A stretch of 23,866 nucleotides of DNA. It comes from Pseudomonadota bacterium (GTDB taxonomy: Bacteria > Desulfobacterota > Syntrophobacteria > Syntrophobacterales > Syntrophobacteraceae). Below the pieces are notes generated by a model. That model ran no database searches, was not told where the DNA came from, and was given only the letters and a program-made list of their open reading frames with translations. The stretch spans positions 1 to 23,866 of the forward strand of contig JAEZHY010000008.1 in the NCBI GenBank assembly GCA_023416335.1, given 5' to 3'. How positions within the stretch are numbered: the stretch's first letter is position 1; every line of letters begins with the position of its first letter. Below, one piece after another: positions 16,465-23,866 of this stretch. The position numbers and the translations under genes were made by a program.

Positions 16465-16500
16465 GTTTCTTTCATACAACCTGTGGGACGGATTATTCGA
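16462..16500 (+). other. Single amber codon separating AOR and PylC in one frame
   Basis: The AOR stop TAG (16462-16464) is followed by 12 sense codons with no stop before the PylC ATG at 16501, in the same reading frame. The codon context GTT-TAG-GTT resembles TTG-TAG-GTG at the mtbB Pyl site. There is no good ribosome-binding site near the PylC ATG; the best purine run is GGGACGG about 9 bases before it. Readthrough by tRNA-Pyl would make an AOR-PylC fusion. Confidence 0.6.
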
Positions 16501-17703
16501 ATGCGTGTTGCTGTCGTCGGAGGCAGGCTTCAGGGAGTCGAAGCTGCATACCTTGCAAACAAAGCCGGATGGGAGGTCGTTCTGATTGACCGGGAAACCG
16601 ATGTGCCCGCATCCGGCCTCTGTCATTCTACGCGAAAAGTGGACGTGACCGATCAAGCCGGTATGTTGTCCGTCTTACGAGACTTCGATCTGATTATTCC
16701 GGCACTGGAAGACCCCAATGCGCTGCATGCCCTGGAAGCAATTTCTCTGAAAACGGGCGTTCCTTTGGCTTTTGACGGCCCGGCAAATCGGATCACAAGA
16801 TCGAAGATTGATTCCAACGAACTCTTTTCGACTCTCAATATCTCCACCCCGGATGCGTGGCCGGCATGCGGTTTTCCTGTCGTATGCAAGCCCAGTAATT
16901 CGAGCGGCAGCAAAGGGGTTCGAATCGCCGGAAACGATGCGGAGCTTGAGAGATTTTCAGCTCTCCCGGAAATGGGCGAGCAGGTCATTCAGCAGTATGT
17001 GGACGGTCCATTATACTCAATAGAGGTCCTCGGCTTCGGCGGGGCTTATTTTCCGCTTCAGGTTACCGATCTGGAGGTGGACGCAGCCTACGACTGCAAA
17101 CGGGTGCTTGCACCGACGGGACTATCTCCGGACACTGTCTCTCACTTTGAAAATATAGCCGTTCGTATCGCAGAGTCGCTCCGGTTAGAGGGCGTCATGG
17201 ATGTGGAAGCGATCTTGCATGAGGGGCAACTAAAGGTGCTCGAAATCGATGCCCGGCTTCCCAGTCAGACACCTACTGCGGTATTCGCGTCCAGTGGAAT
17301 GAATATCGTCAAAATGTTGGGAGAAATGTTTCTTTACCGGAAACAACCTGAACCCATTATGGGCTCGGGTCGTCGGTATGTAATTTTCGAACATGTCAGC
17401 CTCACCCCGGGGCGGCTCGAATTTGCCGGCGAACACATCATGGCGGAAGCAGGTCCTCTGAGACTTCTAAAGGACTTCTTCGGAATAGACGAAGCCCTGA
17501 CCAACTATTCCGCGAACAAGAATTCCTGGGTTGCAACTCTGGTCACCAGCGGCCACGATTCCATTGACGCATGGCAGAAAAGAGATGCTGCACTCCAGGA
17601 CATGCGAAAGCGGTTCGATGTGGTTACGGTGCTGGATCCGGAGCCTGTCTCCCGAACGGACAGCATGCCTTGTCGGGCGTGGGAAAACGTTCGGGCACCT
17701 TGA
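16501..17703 (+). CDS. pylC: 3-methylornithine-lysine ligase, ATP-grasp (PylC)
   Basis: A 400-residue ATP-grasp ligase. The N-terminus VAVVGGRLQGVEAAYLANKA is the PylC pre-ATP-grasp domain. The ATP-grasp core has VVCKPSNSSGSKGVRI, QQYVDGPLYSIEVLGFG and VMDVEAI, and the metal-binding segment VLEIDARLPSQTPTAV. It joins 3-methyl-D-ornithine to the epsilon-amine of lysine. An open frame runs upstream through a GTG (16483) to the AOR amber codon; I choose the ATG at 16501 because PylC homologues begin at this point. It is about 35 residues longer than the archaeal form at the C-terminus. It is separated from pylB and pylD by pylSn and AOR, which is an unusual order. Confidence 0.93.
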   Translation: MRVAVVGGRLQGVEAAYLANKAGWEVVLIDRETDVPASGLCHSTRKVDVTDQAGMLSVLRDFDLIIPALEDPNALHALEAISLKTGVPLAFDGPANRITRSKIDSNELFSTLNISTPDAWPACGFPVVCKPSNSSGSKGVRIAGNDAELERFSALPEMGEQVIQQYVDGPLYSIEVLGFGGAYFPLQVTDLEVDAAYDCKRVLAPTGLSPDTVSHFENIAVRIAESLRLEGVMDVEAILHEGQLKVLEIDARLPSQTPTAVFASSGMNIVKMLGEMFLYRKQPEPIMGSGRRYVIFEHVSLTPGRLEFAGEHIMAEAGPLRLLKDFFGIDEALTNYSANKNSWVATLVTSGHDSIDAWQKRDAALQDMRKRFDVVTVLDPEPVSRTDSMPCRAWENVRAP

Positions 17704-17877
17704 TCAGTACCTCAATCCCCTCTCAGCAATCAGGAGGCCGCGGCGGGGAATGATCGCCCCCGTCAGTTCTGAGACCCACAAAATCATGGGCGCCCTTTGC
17801 CCTCACCTGCAACGGAAGGGCTGTCGTGGGACTCAGGCTATGGTCTTCCTGCTTTCCCCTACCCTAAAAATGGAAAC

Positions 17878-17954
17878 CACCGGGGAGCAATGACCAGGTT
17901 TGCCCCCTTACCTACTGTTGCGTCCAGAGACCGGAAAAACGGTGCCGCTTTTTT
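17878..17954 (+). promoter_or_regulatory. Possible structured leader of terC, faintly yybP-ykoY-like
   Basis: Within the 286-base gap between pylC and terC, CCGG at 17880-17883 can pair with CCGG at 17931-17934. It encloses GGAGCA after the 5' strand and CAGAGA before the 3' strand, which recall the conserved GGAGUAG and CAAGA loops of manganese-sensing yybP-ykoY riboswitches. GCAA/TTGC and AGGT/ACCT can pair inside. Downstream, ACCG/CGGT (17930-17943) precedes six T residues (17949-17954). The element is only about 57 bases, shorter than known members, so this is a weak call. The rest of the gap has a CGGGG/CCCCG hairpin (17744-17762) without a T-tract and nothing else I recognise. Confidence 0.22.
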
Positions 17955-17989
17955 CGGGATGCAGCAGCCATACTATCAGGAGAGCTCAA

Positions 17990-18709
17990 ATGGACCTTGG
18001 ATCGCTCGGCTCCTTCACCCTCGATTTCAGTCTTTTTCATGATCTTGTGAGCATCGTCCTCATAAATTTGGTGCTCTCCGGCGACAATGCAGTCGTGATC
18101 GCGATGGCCGTCCGATCGCTTCCGGCCGACCAGAGGAAAAAAGGCATCGCGTTCGGGGCCGGGTTTGCGGTATTACTGCGGATAATATTAACTTTCTTTG
18201 TGGCGCAGCTTCTCCGGATCGGAGTAGTAAAATTGGTCGGCGGACTCCTGATTATCTGGATCGCGATAAAGCTTTTTTCGCAAGCCGAAATGGAGCAGGG
18301 CAAAGAGGCGGGAAGCGCATTTCAGGCGATTAAGCTCATCCTCCTCGCAGACATCACCATGTCACTGGACAACATGCTCGCCCTTGGCGCTGCGGCCCAC
18401 GGGAACCTGCTGCTCCTGGGAATCGGATTGGCGCTCAGTATTCCTTTCGTGGTTTTTGCCAGTAATTTGCTGTCTGCGATCATGGATCGATATCCGGTCA
18501 TATTGTGGGTAGGCGCTGCGATCCTCGGTCGCGTCGGCGGAGAAATGATTATCACGGATCCGTTCATAACGTCGCTGTTAAGCCCCGACAAAGTAATGGA
18601 ATACGGCTCGCAGATCGTTTTCACCGTAGTAGTTCTTGCCTCTGGATACTTTTTGGTATGGAGACGAGCGAAAGAGGAAGTTTCTGTCGGCCGGATTGCC
18701 AACCCCTGA
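17990..18709 (+). CDS. TerC-family integral membrane protein
   Basis: A 239-residue membrane protein with about seven hydrophobic segments. The two family signatures are LVLSGDNAVVIAMAV (GDN at 31-33) and LADITMSLDNMLALGA (121-136), whose acidic residues lie inside the membrane and are thought to coordinate metal. TerC/YjbE/Alx proteins export manganese or help load exported metalloproteins. The frame is open to 17900, but AGGAGAG before the ATG at 17990 and the fit of the N-terminus support this start. It is separated from pylC by 286 bases and followed by a strong terminator, so it is probably its own transcription unit, unrelated to pyrrolysine. Confidence 0.88.
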   Translation: MDLGSLGSFTLDFSLFHDLVSIVLINLVLSGDNAVVIAMAVRSLPADQRKKGIAFGAGFAVLLRIILTFFVAQLLRIGVVKLVGGLLIIWIAIKLFSQAEMEQGKEAGSAFQAIKLILLADITMSLDNMLALGAAAHGNLLLLGIGLALSIPFVVFASNLLSAIMDRYPVILWVGAAILGRVGGEMIITDPFITSLLSPDKVMEYGSQIVFTVVVLASGYFLVWRRAKEEVSVGRIANP

Positions 18710-18797
18710 TGTGCAGAATGTGACTTGAGCTGGGAGGATGGAGCGGAAGCGGGACTCATAAGCACTTTTTTTGTAAGAAAACACGCGCGCCATGAAC

Positions 18798-18831
18798 AAA
18801 AGGCAAACCGGGAAAGCCGGTTTGCCTTTTT
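18798..18831 (+). terminator. Strong intrinsic terminator after terC
   Basis: A perfect 14-pair stem (18798-18811 with 18817-18830) surrounds a GAAAG loop. The inner ten pairs are GGCAAACCGG with CCGGTTTGCC, and the outer four are A-T pairs, giving a T-tract on the + strand and a matching one on the - strand. It could work in both directions. It closes the terC unit. Confidence 0.9.
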
Positions 18832-18958
18832 CGATAAAATCACATCAAAGCTATGGGTCGCCGGAGATGGCCCTGCTTTTTTTGTCCCCAAATACGATCC
18901 TCCTAAGAGAGACGCAACACAAAAATGTAACGATTAATGCGCCTAATTTTGAATACGG

Positions 18959-19075
18959 GTGTGGCGAGGGACAGCAGACCCTTAAATCGCATGTTCCCTT
19001 TTCCGGTTTGTGCCCCGGTTTTGAAGCAACAGCACGATGTGGGCGTAGGCGTCTTAAGGGCCTGCGGCGCCACAC
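18959..19075. repeat. 117-base element bounded by inverted ends
   Basis: GTGTGGCG at 18959-18966 is the exact inverse of CGCCACAC at 19068-19075. Further inwards, CCCTTAA (18979-18985) pairs with TTAAGGG (19054-19060). The inside also has CCGG/CCGG. It could be a folded RNA or a small non-coding mobile element; no target duplication is visible next to the ends. Confidence 0.45.
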
Positions 19076-19144
19076 TCCTTTTGAGAGACAGAGGCCGGAA
19101 TCTTTTGTGATGGTGGAATGTAAAACAAGTGAACGGTGAGTCGC

Positions 19145-19177
19145 GTAGGTTGGGCATAACGCTTCATCGTGCCCACC
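19145..19177. repeat. REP-like palindrome
   Basis: GTAGG is followed by an 8-pair stem with one bulged T: GGT-GGGCA (19148-19156) with TGCCCACC (19170-19177), around a 13-base loop. The pattern GTAGG-T-GGGCA...TGCCCACC is like the widespread repetitive extragenic palindromes of environmental bacteria. No transposase of the RAYT type is in the window. Confidence 0.5.
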
Positions 19178-19207
19178 GCCTTGCGCTGGGAACCAAACAT
19201 GGGGTGA

Positions 19208-19315
19208 CACGGGCAACGTGGTTTTAGTTGCCCGTGCCGTAGGCAAGAGGGACGGTAATCTACGCGGAGCCTCTTGTCCTCCGGACCCAGGCAACGTAAA
19301 AGCCTGTTGCCTGGG
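19208..19315. repeat. Cluster of three stem-loops, two sharing a GGCAAC/GTTGCC core
   Basis: Hairpin 1 is CACGGGCAAC with GTTGCCCGTG (19208-19236), ten perfect pairs and a 9-base loop. Hairpin 2 is CAAGAGG with CCTCTTG (19244-19276). Hairpin 3 is CCCAGGCAAC with GTTGCCTGGG (19286-19315), again ten perfect pairs with a 10-base loop. Hairpins 1 and 3 share the sequence GGCAACGT on the 5' side and GTTGCC on the 3' side, so they may be copies of one element. Confidence 0.55.
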
Positions 19316-19629
19316 CCACCCGTGGTACATCGACGAAGAACGACAGCAGGCTAAGCAAGACCAAAAGTCTTTATTACTACCACTCGGAACCCTATTTTGA
19401 TTAGAACGGCGGTGTTGCGAACATAATTCGATTGTTGTAGAGTCCCCGGCAGAAAATTCATTGTTTTGGGTGGAACATGGTTCCAATGCTCACTATTTTT
19501 CATCGGGAGCTGAACCGTGGGCCCATTTCGAGTGCGGTCGAAGGATCTCAATCGACTCCCCGGCGGACTCATTTTGGGCCGAACTTATTGTTATGGGGCT
19601 TACATCGAAGGATGTCCGGGCAAATTACA

Positions 19630-20574
19630 ATGAGAGCAGAAAGCAGGAGCCGATCCGCGGGTTCGGCCTTTGGCCTTATTTTGACTTTAGTTTTGATTGT
19701 TCTCACACTTTCGGGCTGCTCGATCCGGCGGTTCGCCGCGGACCGCATTGGAAACGCCATGGCGGAAGGCGGCGCATCGGTGTTCGCTACGGACAATGAT
19801 CCGGAACTGGTCGGCGCAGCTTTGCCTTTCAGTCTCAAGACCATCGAAATGCTGCTGGAGCAATCCCCCCGGAATAAAAAACTCCTCCTGGCCGCAGCGA
19901 GCGGCTTTACGCAGTACGCCTATGCTTATGTCCAGAACGAAGCCGATTTCATGGAGGATACGGACCTTGCGCGGGCCACGGAATTGCGCGAGCGGGCAAT
20001 AAAATTGTACCGCCGGGCACTCGCTTACGGAATTCGAGGGCTCGAGGAAACTCAACGGGATTTCCAGCATCTTCTCCGCAGTGATCCAAAGACCGCCCTG
20101 GCACCATTCAAAAAGGACGACGTCCCCCTGCTCTACTGGACCGCGGCAGCCTGGGGAGCAGCTATTTCGCTCGACAAGACCAATGCGGCCCTCAGCGCCG
20201 ATCTGCCCTACGTGGAAGCACTCATCGGCCGGGCACTGGAACTCGATGAGGGATTCGACCGGGGCGCAATCCACGAGTTCCTCATAAGCTACGAGGGCGG
20301 CAAGCCGGCTGCCGGGGGCGGCTCTGCCGAACGTGCCCGCAAACATCTCGAACGGGCCCTGCAACTTTCCGGCGGATCCCGCGCGGCTCCGCTGGTTGCT
20401 TTTGCCGAAGGCGTGGATGTCTCGGAGCAGAACAGCGCAGAATTCAAGAAACTTCTCGAACAGGCATTGGCCATCGACGTCGATAAGGTTCCGGATCAAC
20501 GGCTCGCAAACATCATTGCACAAAAACGCGCCCGGTGGCTCCTGTCGCGTACGGACAGGCTTTTCCTGGAGTAG
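19630..20574 (+). CDS. TRAP transporter TatT-like (T-component) lipoprotein
   Basis: A 314-residue lipoprotein counted from the ATG at 19630. The N-terminus has positive residues, a hydrophobic stretch (LILTLVLIVLTL) and a lipobox LSGC, so it is exported and lipid-anchored. The mature part is helical with TPR-like features (ERAIKLYRRALAYG, ARKHLERALQLSGG) and fits the TatT family, which assembles with the TRAP binding protein. The frame is open to 19477; I choose 19630 because the signal peptide then starts normally, though an ATG at 19612 is possible and neither has a good ribosome-binding site. It ends with TAG, 13 bases before dctP. Function in uptake is inferred from the neighbours. Confidence 0.8.
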   Translation: MRAESRSRSAGSAFGLILTLVLIVLTLSGCSIRRFAADRIGNAMAEGGASVFATDNDPELVGAALPFSLKTIEMLLEQSPRNKKLLLAAASGFTQYAYAYVQNEADFMEDTDLARATELRERAIKLYRRALAYGIRGLEETQRDFQHLLRSDPKTALAPFKKDDVPLLYWTAAAWGAAISLDKTNAALSADLPYVEALIGRALELDEGFDRGAIHEFLISYEGGKPAAGGGSAERARKHLERALQLSGGSRAAPLVAFAEGVDVSEQNSAEFKKLLEQALAIDVDKVPDQRLANIIAQKRARWLLSRTDRLFLE

Positions 20575-20587
20575 GCAAGGAGATCGG

Positions 20588-21637
20588 ATGAGGCATATCA
20601 GACAATTCCCTGGTTTTGGTTTGTTGTTTTCACTTGTCGCCTTACTTTTGTTCGCGCCGGCAATTACCGCATGGGCAGCCGGAGAGGCGCCTATCACAAT
20701 AAAAGTCGCGACCCTGGTACCACAGGGTTCCGAATGGCATAAGATCCTCCAGGAAATGGGCTCGGAATGGCAGACGGCCTCGAAGGGGCGGTTGGCGTTT
20801 CGCCTCTATCCGGGTGGGGTCGCCGGGGACGATGCGGACCTGGTGAGAAAGATGCGGCTCGGAACACTTGACGCCGGGCTTCTGACCGTTTCGGGCATCA
20901 GTGCGATAGATCGTGGAGTACTCGCCCTGGAAGTTCCGCTGGCGTATCAGAACGACCAGGAACTCGACTGTGTCCTGAAGCAGATGAGCCCTCAACTTGA
21001 AAAGCAGATCGACGCTAAAGGATTTGTCCTTCTCGGCTGGACCGAGGGCGGTTGGGCGAGGTTCTTTACGAAGACGCCTGTCAGGACGCCGGAAGACATG
21101 AAGAAAATGAAGATCTTCGTATGGGCCGGAGATGACCAATATACGGAGCTGTGGAAAAAGTCGGGCTTCAATCCGGTCCCGCTGCCGTCGACCGAGATCG
21201 CGACCGCGCTGCAGACAGGGCTGATCACGGCCGTCAGTGTTAATCCACAGGGAGCGCTCCTGCTGCAATGGTATAAGCAGGTTCCTTATATGACGGACCT
21301 CAAGTGGGCGATGTTCCTTGGAGGGTTCGTCATCACCAAATCAACCTGGGAAAAAATACCGGCCGATTTGCGTCCGATGGTGCGAGACTCCGCCCTCAAG
21401 GCATGCACGCGTCTTCGCGATTTCTCCCGCCAGTCGGAGGGCAAGGAAATAGAAGCTCTCAAGAAAAACGGGGTTCAGGTTGTCCCGGTGGACGGACCGG
21501 TTCTGGAACAATGGCGGCAGCTCATTCAGGGCGTCATCCCCCAGGTGCGCGGCGGATATCTTCCAACCGATCTCCTGGACAAGGCATTGAAATTGCGGGA
21601 TGAATGCCGAAAAGGCGGGGCCAAATCCGGGGAATGA
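20588..21637 (+). CDS. dctP: TRAP transporter solute-binding protein (DctP family)
   Basis: A 349-residue periplasmic binding protein. A signal peptide occupies about residues 1-31, ending AWA-AGE. The mature part opens with ITIKVATLVPQGSEWHKILQ and continues with FRLYPGGVAGDDADLVRKM, typical of DctP proteins, then VRTPEDMKKMKIFVW and the PLPSTEIATALQTGLI segment near the ligand site. AAGGAG lies about 7 bases before the ATG. The frame is open further upstream, but that part lies inside the previous gene. Its stop overlaps the start of the membrane subunit (ATGA). The ligand is unknown; most family members bind organic acids. Confidence 0.9.
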   Translation: MRHIRQFPGFGLLFSLVALLLFAPAITAWAAGEAPITIKVATLVPQGSEWHKILQEMGSEWQTASKGRLAFRLYPGGVAGDDADLVRKMRLGTLDAGLLTVSGISAIDRGVLALEVPLAYQNDQELDCVLKQMSPQLEKQIDAKGFVLLGWTEGGWARFFTKTPVRTPEDMKKMKIFVWAGDDQYTELWKKSGFNPVPLPSTEIATALQTGLITAVSVNPQGALLLQWYKQVPYMTDLKWAMFLGGFVITKSTWEKIPADLRPMVRDSALKACTRLRDFSRQSEGKEIEALKKNGVQVVPVDGPVLEQWRQLIQGVIPQVRGGYLPTDLLDKALKLRDECRKGGAKSGE

Positions 21638-23436
21638 TGTCGCACTCATCCGCGCGCAGCGCAAGTGAATGGTTCATAGTCGCCCTTTTCCTACTCCTGG
21701 CGGGTATTCCGCTGGTGGACTTCATCGGTCGCCCGCTTGCCGGTTTTCACATCCCCGGGTCGGCCACCTATACCCAGCAGATCACCTTTTTTCTCACCTT
21801 TGTTGGCGGACTTGTGGCAACCCTGGCGGGAAGCCATCTCAGGCTGTCATCGGCCGGGCTGATTTCCGGTGGCCGTGCCCGCCGTTTCGCCGAGTTCATA
21901 TCCGCCGGTACCGCTGCAGCCGTGACGGCGATGCTGGCCTACGCAAGCACCAGCGTAGTGATAGCCGAAAAACTGCAGGGACAAACACTTTCCCTTGGTC
22001 TGCCCATCTGGGCCACCGAGAGCATTATGCCCCTGTGCCTGGGTTTGATTTCCCTGGTCTTCATCCTGAGGTCGTCGTCAAACCTGATTGCGCGCATCTG
22101 TGCCCTGGCAGCGGTCGGCGCCGTTTTTTTGCTTGGATCGATCGAGCCCGGAATCACCATTGCATGGGTTTTGGCAGGGGTTTTGTTGATGGCGCTCCTG
22201 CTGGGCGCCCCCGTTTTTGTCGGAATGGCCGGCATTGGACTGATTCTTTTCTGGAGGGAGTACACGCCCGTTTCGGCCGTAGCGGCCGAGATCTACCGAC
22301 TCGTAGGCTCACCGACCTTACCCGTCATTCCGCTCCTTACGGCAATGGGCTTCATTCTTGCTGAAACCGGCGCTCCCGGGCGGTTGGTACATTTCTTCCG
22401 GGCCCTTCTCGGATTTATGCCCGGTGGAGTCGCCGTGCTAGTCAGCTCCGTTTGCGCGCTCTTCACCGCCCTCACCGGCGGCTCGGGCGTTACGATAATC
22501 GCGCTTGGCGGACTCGTTCTCCCGATCCTGCTCGAAGACGGCTATAAGGAAAAATTCTCGCTTGGCCTGGTCACGGCGGCGGGCAGTCTTGGATTGCTCT
22601 TCCCGCCATGCCTGGCGGTCATTCTCTACAGCGTCGTCTCGAAAGTCCCTGCCGACCAGTTATTCTTGGGGGGCCTTGCACCGGGCCTTCTGCTTCTCAT
22701 TCTGGTGTCCGCCTACGGCATCCGCACCAGCCTGAAACTAAAGACGCCTCGCCGGAAATTCGACTGGCATGAAGTCCTTTCCGCAACATGGGAGGCGAAA
22801 TGGGAACTCTCCATTCCCCTGGCCATGGTCCTTCTTTTCGGCACCGGCCTCGCCTCGCTGCTCGAGACATCGGCATTTGCCAGTGCATACACGATCGTTA
22901 TAGCCTGTTTTATCCATGGCGACCTGCACTTCACACGCGACCTGCCCAAGACCTTTGTAAAGACTTCCGCAATGGTCGGGGCCATCCTGATTCTGCTAAG
23001 CTGCGCAATGGGATTGACGAGCTACCTGGTAGATGCACAGATTCCGGACAGACTGATGCAATTTGCCAGGACCCATATTCACTCCTCACTTGTCTTTCTT
23101 TTCGTTCTGAATATCGTGCTGCTGGTGCTGGGGAGCATACTGGAGATATTTTCCGCAATCATCGTCCTGACGCCGCTGGTGGTACCCATAGGGCTGGCAT
23201 TTGGAATCCACCCGGTCCACCTGGGGGTCATTTTCCTTGCCAACCTGGAACTGGGATTCCTCTTTCCCCCGGTCGGCCTCAATCTGCTTCTTTCCTCCTC
23301 GCGCTTCGGAAAGCCAATGACCGAACTCTATCTCGATGTCATTCCCTTTCTGCTGATACTCGGGCTCGGGGTGCTTCTCATTACGTACGTGCCCGCCCTG
23401 TCACTGGGCCTGCCGGGCTGGCTGGGCCGCATTTGA
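21634..23436 (+). CDS. TRAP transporter fused membrane subunit (DctQ-DctM)
   Basis: A 600-residue polytopic membrane protein that fuses the small DctQ part (about residues 1-165, four membrane segments) to the large DctM permease. The DctM part begins near WVLAGVLLMALLLGAPVFVGMAG and carries LTGGSGVTIIALGGLVLPIL, LGLLFPPCLAVILYSVVS and, near the end, LANLELGFLFPPVGLNLLL, all family hallmarks. I choose the ATG at 21634, which overlaps the dctP stop; the frame is open to 21604 inside dctP. Together with DctP and the T-component lipoprotein it forms a complete TRAP system driven by an ion gradient. Confidence 0.9.
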   Translation: MMSHSSARSASEWFIVALFLLLAGIPLVDFIGRPLAGFHIPGSATYTQQITFFLTFVGGLVATLAGSHLRLSSAGLISGGRARRFAEFISAGTAAAVTAMLAYASTSVVIAEKLQGQTLSLGLPIWATESIMPLCLGLISLVFILRSSSNLIARICALAAVGAVFLLGSIEPGITIAWVLAGVLLMALLLGAPVFVGMAGIGLILFWREYTPVSAVAAEIYRLVGSPTLPVIPLLTAMGFILAETGAPGRLVHFFRALLGFMPGGVAVLVSSVCALFTALTGGSGVTIIALGGLVLPILLEDGYKEKFSLGLVTAAGSLGLLFPPCLAVILYSVVSKVPADQLFLGGLAPGLLLLILVSAYGIRTSLKLKTPRRKFDWHEVLSATWEAKWELSIPLAMVLLFGTGLASLLETSAFASAYTIVIACFIHGDLHFTRDLPKTFVKTSAMVGAILILLSCAMGLTSYLVDAQIPDRLMQFARTHIHSSLVFLFVLNIVLLVLGSILEIFSAIIVLTPLVVPIGLAFGIHPVHLGVIFLANLELGFLFPPVGLNLLLSSSRFGKPMTELYLDVIPFLLILGLGVLLITYVPALSLGLPGWLGRI

Positions 23437-23451
23437 GAAAAGCAAAAGAGC

Positions 23452-23866
23452 AAAAAGCGAAACACTTTATGACACGGATGAACACTGATGGACACGGATG
23501 GACGGAATAGCAAAAGAATTCATTTAGGAGAAGACGACGCATGCTTCACTGAATCCGTTATCGCTGCTGCACCGGAAAGCTAAAAGCAAAACATTTTATG
23601 ACACGGATGGACGGAATAGCAAAAGAATTCATTTAGGGGAAGACGACGCATGCTTCACTGAATCCGTTATCGCTGCCGCACCGGAAAGCTAAAAACAAAA
23701 CATTTTATGACACGGATGAACACTGATGGACACGGATGGACGGAATAGCAAAAGAATTTATTTAGGAGAAGACGACGCATGCTTCACTGAATCCGTTATC
23801 CGGTGCCGCACCGGAAAGCAAAAAGCAAAACATTTTGTGACACGGATGAACACTGATGGACACGGA
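23452..23866. repeat. Tandem repeat array, continues beyond the window
   Basis: A unit of about 130 bases is repeated three times, with a fourth copy cut by the window end. The anchor GACACGG recurs at 23471, 23600, 23709 and 23839, giving spacings of 129, 109 and 130. The second copy is shorter because it lacks one 20-base part of an inner 10-base periodic run (GACACGGATG, AACACTGATG, GACACGGATG). The rest of the unit holds GAATTCATTTAGG, GACGACGCATGCTTCACTG and GCACCGGAAAGC. Copies differ by only a few bases, so the array is recent. The inner motif resembles repeats common between genes of environmental anaerobes. No gene overlaps it. Confidence 0.9.

Larger units (their letters stand above)
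18832..19629. other. Gene-poor stretch with several inverted repeats
   Basis: About 0.8 kb between the terC terminator and the TRAP genes has no frame that looks like a gene. A 211-codon frame on the - strand (18851-19486) crosses several perfect hairpins and has no recognisable motif, so I do not call it. What the stretch does hold is a 117-base imperfect inverted repeat (18959-19075), a REP-like palindrome (19145-19177) and three further stem-loops (19208-19315), listed separately. Confidence 0.6.

Noticed and set aside
16483..16500. GTG start for PylC at 16483
   Set aside because: PylC homologues begin at the ATG at 16501; the extra residues are part of the open frame after the AOR stop.
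17744..17762. Terminator after pylC
   Set aside because: The CGGGG/CCCCG hairpin is short and has no T-tract.
18851..19486. 211-codon frame on the - strand
   Set aside because: It crosses perfect hairpins and repeats, has no recognisable domain and a composition unlike the neighbours.
23452..23866. CRISPR array
   Set aside because: The long near-identical units have no constant short repeat alternating with variable spacers, and no cas genes are present.

Overview
The window reads as part of an anaerobic bacterial genome, most likely a deltaproteobacterium in the wide sense (Desulfobacterota). The evidence is the mix of split bacterial-type pyrrolysine genes, an aldehyde:ferredoxin oxidoreductase, corrinoid/tetrahydrofolate methyl transfer, iron-sulfur flavoproteins, and both TTT and TRAP carboxylate transporters. 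The taxon is an inference; there is no rRNA or other marker. All convincing genes are on the + strand.

Left part (1-6770): the end of an IclR-family regulator, a two-gene redox module (an AprA/fumarate-reductase-like flavoprotein and a GltD-like iron-sulfur flavoprotein that overlap by 4 bp), and a complete tripartite tricarboxylate-type transporter in the order tctC-tctB-tctA.

Centre (6795-17703): a methylamine and pyrrolysine (Pyl) island. The order is methyl-tetrahydrofolate:corrinoid methyltransferase, GabT-like aminotransferase, mtbB (dimethylamine methyltransferase with an in-frame amber codon at 10135-10137), pylT (tRNA-Pyl with CUA anticodon, 10491-10564), mtbC (corrinoid protein), pylSc, pylB, pylD, pylSn, an aldehyde:ferredoxin oxidoreductase (AOR), and pylC. 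The island holds the known set for making, charging and inserting pyrrolysine, plus one enzyme that uses it. The expected route is: MtbB moves a methyl group from dimethylamine (or a related N-methyl amine) to the cobalt of MtbC, and the MeTr-like protein moves it to tetrahydrofolate for the Wood-Ljungdahl pathway. No corrinoid-reactivating iron-sulfur protein is visible, so it must lie elsewhere.

The most unusual feature is how UAG is used. UAG is the Pyl codon in mtbB, yet it also ends the IclR gene, mtbB itself, pylSc and the AOR gene. In three of these (IclR, mtbB, pylSc) the frame stays open after UAG until a UGA that overlaps the start codon of the next gene (ATGA). In mtbB this extension runs through the whole tRNA-Pyl gene. 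In the fourth, the AOR amber stop is followed in frame, without another stop, by pylC, so readthrough would give an AOR-PylC fusion.

Right part (17704-23866): a TerC-family membrane protein with a possible structured leader, a strong terminator, about 0.9 kb without a convincing gene but with several inverted repeats, a TRAP transporter (TatT-like lipoprotein, DctP, fused DctQM), and a tandem repeat array that continues past the window edge.
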